Under the pieces are notes generated by a model. The model saw nothing but the letters and a program-made list of their open reading frames with translations. It did not search any database and was not told the origin of the DNA. Shown one piece after another: positions 61,335-64,000 of a stretch of 64,000 nucleotides of DNA; position 1 is the stretch's first letter; each line of letters starts with the position of its first letter. This DNA comes from Pantoea sp. Lij88 (lineage in GTDB: Bacteria; Pseudomonadota; Gammaproteobacteria; Enterobacterales; Enterobacteriaceae): NCBI RefSeq assembly GCF_030062155.1, contig NZ_CP118269.1, positions 2,666,001 to 2,730,000 of the forward strand, in the 5' to 3' direction. A program made the translations under genes and the position numbers.

Positions 61335-62294
61335 TTAACTTTCGCGATAGATAGCGACGTCCGCCGCTTCGCCGACTCGCCCAACGCCCCGGTACATGCC
61401 TTCGCTGTTAAACGGCAGCGCCACGTTGCCAGCGCGATCGACCGCAATCAGCCCGCCGCTCCCGCCCAGTTCCAGTACGCTGTCATGAATGACGTTAACC
61501 GTAGCCTGCTGCAGTGAGCGTCCGGCGTAGCGCATCTGCGCAGCCACATCGTAGGCCGCCAGCGTGCGCATAAAGACTTCGCCGGTGCCGGTACAGGAGA
61601 CTGCCACGCTGTCGTTGCTGGCGTAGCAGCCTGCACCCGGCAGCGGCGAGTCGCCGACCCGCCCGGCCTGTTTGTTGGTCATACCGCCCGTTGACGTCGC
61701 AGCCGCGAGGTTGCCCTCAAGATCCAGTGCAACCGCGCCAACTGTGCCGAATTTACGGTCCGGGTCGAGCGGATCGTCGCTGTGCGCGGCACCATCATGG
61801 TCCAGCACTGCGGTATCGCTGTTGAGCGCACGCTGCAACTGCTCCCAGCGTTCCGGCGTTGAGAAGTAATCAGGCGCGACCGTTTCCAGTCCATTCGCCA
61901 CTGCAAACTGCTCTGCACCCTCGCCGATAAACAGCACATGTTCGCTTTTTTCCAGCACGGCTCGTGCTGCCAGCACCGGATTGCGAACCCGCGTCACGCC
62001 TGCAACCGCGCCCACCTCCAGCGTTCGGCCATCCATGATGCAGGCATCGAGTTCATGGGTGCCCTGATGGGTGAACACCGCCCCTTTACCGGCGTTAAAC
62101 AGCGGACACTCTTCCAGCAGTCGCACGGCCTCGGTCACCGCATCGAGTGCGCTGCCACCCCGAGCCAGTATCTGCTGACCCTGAGTGACAATATCGTGTA
62201 GCGCCTAGCGATAACGTTGTTCCTTTTCGGCGCTCATTGCTGCGCGCGTAATAGCACCTGCGCCGCCGTGAATGGCGATCACTGCATTGACCAT
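61335..62294 (-). pseudogene. iaaA: Isoaspartyl peptidase/L-asparaginase IaaA, interrupted by an amber codon
   Basis: IaaA is an Ntn hydrolase that cleaves isoaspartyl dipeptides and asparagine after self-cleavage at a threonine (here GTVGAVALDLEGN region and the later GRVGDSPL). Reading from the ATG at 62294 gives MVNAVIAIHGGAGAITRA, which matches the family start, but codon 30 is TAG (62205-62207) at a place where relatives have a sense codon; beyond it the frame continues intact (ALHDIVTQGQQILARGG, then VTEAVRLLEECPLFNAG) to the normal C-terminus, 319 codons in all. Nothing else is damaged. Unless an amber suppressor reads it, only a truncated peptide or an N-terminally short form from GTG at 62138 can be made. 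It heads the gsi operon. Confidence 0.9.
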
Positions 62295-62550
62295 AACGCT
62301 CTACCCTGTAGTTGCATCAGGACGAAAAACACTGATTTAAAATGGTTTTCACCGGGTTTGGGTGATTTTTGACTATAGAAAGCCTGCTAAGTGTTGTAAA
62401 GCGGAAACTGTTCCTGTGGTTATAACCTTTTCTTACCATTCTATTTCCTTTTTGCCATAACAACCGGCGCGCCAGGCCGACACCGATGTGACTCAGCGGC
62501 CAATCCGACCCATAATAGGCAGCATCTGAAACAACCAGGCTGGACTGTTC

Positions 62551-63786
62551 ATGGAAAGTTTTACTGCAGGTTTGATCTCCCTTGAGGAGGCGCAACAAAA
62601 AATGCTGTCACAGCTGACGCCCGTCACCGACTCCCTGAGCGTGCCGCTGGCCGACGCGGTCGGCCGGATCACAGCAACCGCAGTCACCTCGCCGATTGCG
62701 GTGCCGCCCTTTGATAACTCCGCGATGGATGGCTACGCCGTCAGGCTGGCCGATGTCAGCAGCGGACAGCCGCTCCCTGTGGCAGGTAAAGCCTTTGCGG
62801 GCGCGCCCTTCAGCGGTGAGTGGCCACAGGGCAGCGTGATTCGCATCATGACCGGTGCGCCGGTGCCCGCCGGCTGTGAAGCGGTGGTGATGCAGGAGCA
62901 GACCGAAACCCAGGGCGAGGCGATTGTGATTACCGCGCCGGTGCGTCAGGGACAAAATATCCGTCTGACCGGTGACGATATACAGCCAGGTCATGTCGTG
63001 CTGGAAGCGGGAACGCGTCTGGGCGCCGCGGAGCTGCCGCTGCTGGCTTCGCTGGGTATTGCGCAGGTCAGCGTGCTGCGAAAACTGCGGGTGGCTATCT
63101 TCTCCACCGGCGATGAACTTCAGCCGGTCGGTGAGCCGCTGGCAGAAGGCCAGATTTACGACACCAACCGTTTTGCCGTCTCGCTGATGCTGCATAAGCT
63201 GGGCTGCGAAGTCATCGACCTTGGCATCATCAAAGACGATCCCGCTGCCCTGCGCGCTGCATTTGAGGAAGCGGATCGGCAGGCCGACGTGGTGATCAGC
63301 ACCGGGGGTGTCTCAGTCGGCGAAGCGGACTTCACCAAAAGCATGCTGGAAGAGCTCGGCGCGATCAGCTTCTGGAAGCTGGCGATTAAACCCGGCAAGC
63401 CGTTTGCCTTTGGCCGCCTCAACAGCAGCTGGTTCTGCGGTCTGCCTGGCAATCCGGTCTCCGCCGCCGTCACTTTCTATCAGCTGGTGCAGCCGCTGCT
63501 TGCCACCCTCACCGGCCAGCAAAAATCTGCTTTGCCGCCTCGTCAGAAGGTGCGCTGCGCCTCGCGACTGAAAAAGTCACCGGGCCGTCTCGACTTCCAG
63601 CGCGGCATCCTGCGCCAGAATGCACAGGGTGAACTGGAGGTGGAGACCACTGGCATGCAGGGTTCGCACGTCTTCAGCTCTTTCGCTCAGGCGAACTGCT
63701 TTATTGTGCTGGAACGGGATCGCGGCAACGTTGAGCCGGGCGAATGGGTTGAGGTAGAGCCTTTCAACGTGCTGCTGGAGGCATAA
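62551..63786 (+). CDS. moeA: Molybdopterin molybdotransferase MoeA
   Basis: MoeA inserts molybdate into adenylylated molybdopterin to make the molybdenum cofactor. The 411-residue protein matches E. coli MoeA throughout: [13 protein letters not shown] in domain 1, [18 protein letters not shown], the MoCF-fold segment [37 protein letters not shown] and the C-terminal domain. It diverges from iaaA; the 256-base spacer holds no recognisable gene or riboswitch. moeB follows directly. Confidence 0.97.
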   Translation: MESFTAGLISLEEAQQKMLSQLTPVTDSLSVPLADAVGRITATAVTSPIAVPPFDNSAMDGYAVRLADVSSGQPLPVAGKAFAGAPFSGEWPQGSVIRIMTGAPVPAGCEAVVMQEQTETQGEAIVITAPVRQGQNIRLTGDDIQPGHVVLEAGTRLGAAELPLLASLGIAQVSVLRKLRVAIFSTGDELQPVGEPLAEGQIYDTNRFAVSLMLHKLGCEVIDLGIIKDDPAALRAAFEEADRQADVVISTGGVSVGEADFTKSMLEELGAISFWKLAIKPGKPFAFGRLNSSWFCGLPGNPVSAAVTFYQLVQPLLATLTGQQKSALPPRQKVRCASRLKKSPGRLDFQRGILRQNAQGELEVETTGMQGSHVFSSFAQANCFIVLERDRGNVEPGEWVEVEPFNVLLEA

Positions 63787-64000
63787 ATGCTGCCTGAACT
63801 CAGCGATGAGGAGATGCTGCGCTACAACCGGCAAATTGTCCTGCGCGGCTTTGATTTCGACGGTCAGGAGCGGCTGAAAGCGAGCCATGCACTGGTCGTC
63901 GGGCTGGGCGGACTCGGTTGCGCTGCCGCGCCCTATCTGGCTTCTGCGGGCGTCGGCAATCTGACGCTGCTCGACTTCGATACCGTGTCGCACTCCAACC
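63787..64000 (+). CDS. moeB: Molybdopterin-synthase adenylyltransferase MoeB (3' end outside window)
   Basis: MoeB is an E1-like enzyme that adenylates the C-terminus of MoaD. The 71 visible codons start MLPELSDEEMLRYNRQIVLRG and contain the nucleotide-binding GLGGLGCAAAPYLASAGVGN and LLDFDTV, as in E. coli MoeB. The ATG follows the moeA stop codon immediately (TAAATG), with GGAGG inside the end of moeA, so the two are translationally coupled. The gene runs off the right edge. Confidence 0.95.
   Translation, partial: MLPELSDEEMLRYNRQIVLRGFDFDGQERLKASHALVVGLGGLGCAAAPYLASAGVGNLTLLDFDTVSHSN

Noticed and set aside
62295..62550. Possible molybdenum-cofactor riboswitch ahead of moeA
   Set aside because: I saw no conserved multi-stem structure, and in E. 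coli that riboswitch belongs to moaA, not moeA.

Overview
The window is a chromosomal backbone segment of an enterobacterium of the order Enterobacterales, most like Pantoea or another member of the Erwiniaceae. Almost every protein is a close orthologue of an Escherichia coli K-12 protein, and gene order follows the focA-pfl to moeBA stretch of that chromosome. Several E. coli blocks are missing at their usual places (dmsABC, ycaMNK, macAB, aqpZ, hcp-hcr, ybjST, the deoR to ybjK block, rimO-bssR-gstB). The genus call is inference from protein divergence and this pattern of absences. No rRNA or tRNA gene, CRISPR array or transposase was seen.

Layout. 1-3.9 kb: anaerobic formate metabolism (focA end, pflB, pflA). 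4-13 kb, minus strand: ycaD, serS, rarA, lolA, ftsK, lrp. 13.6-19.5 kb, plus strand: trxB, cydDC, aat, infA. 19.6-25.5 kb: the clpS-clpA protease-adaptor pair, cspD, the OLD-type nuclease ybjD and the lysine exporter lysO. 25.6-34.2 kb: poxB, ltaE, amiD, ybjQ, ybjP and the arginine ABC importer artPIQM-artJ. 34.2-46.8 kb: rlmC, ybjO, the putrescine importer potFGHI, the ybjC-nfsA-rimK-ybjN cluster, grxA, ybjM, ybjL, ybjG. 47.1-50.4 kb: dacC, a HAD phosphatase and the sugar dehydrogenase yliI. 50.5-54.5 kb: the one clearly accessory stretch, with a decayed lipoprotein gene and three overlapping genes that look like a type VI secretion toxin cargo: a small protein of unknown role, a PAAR-DUF2235 (Tle1-type) lipase and a DUF2931 lipoprotein that is the likely immunity protein. 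54.5-64 kb: a beta-carbonic anhydrase, the glutathione importer gsiABCD with a DUF4385 gene attached to its end, iaaA broken by an amber codon, then moeA and the start of moeB.

Most genes form tight operons with overlaps of 1-4 bases (cydD-cydC, ybjQ-amiD, artQ-artM, potH-potI, gsiC-gsiD-DUF4385, and the toxin cassette), and strong hairpin terminators separate the blocks. The most noteworthy items are the orphan toxin-immunity cassette, a 181-bp element with imperfect terminal inverted repeats at 46857-47037 that also carries a small ORF, the amber codon in iaaA, a membrane-like leader ORF overlapping lysO, and a DUF4385 gene coupled to the glutathione import operon.
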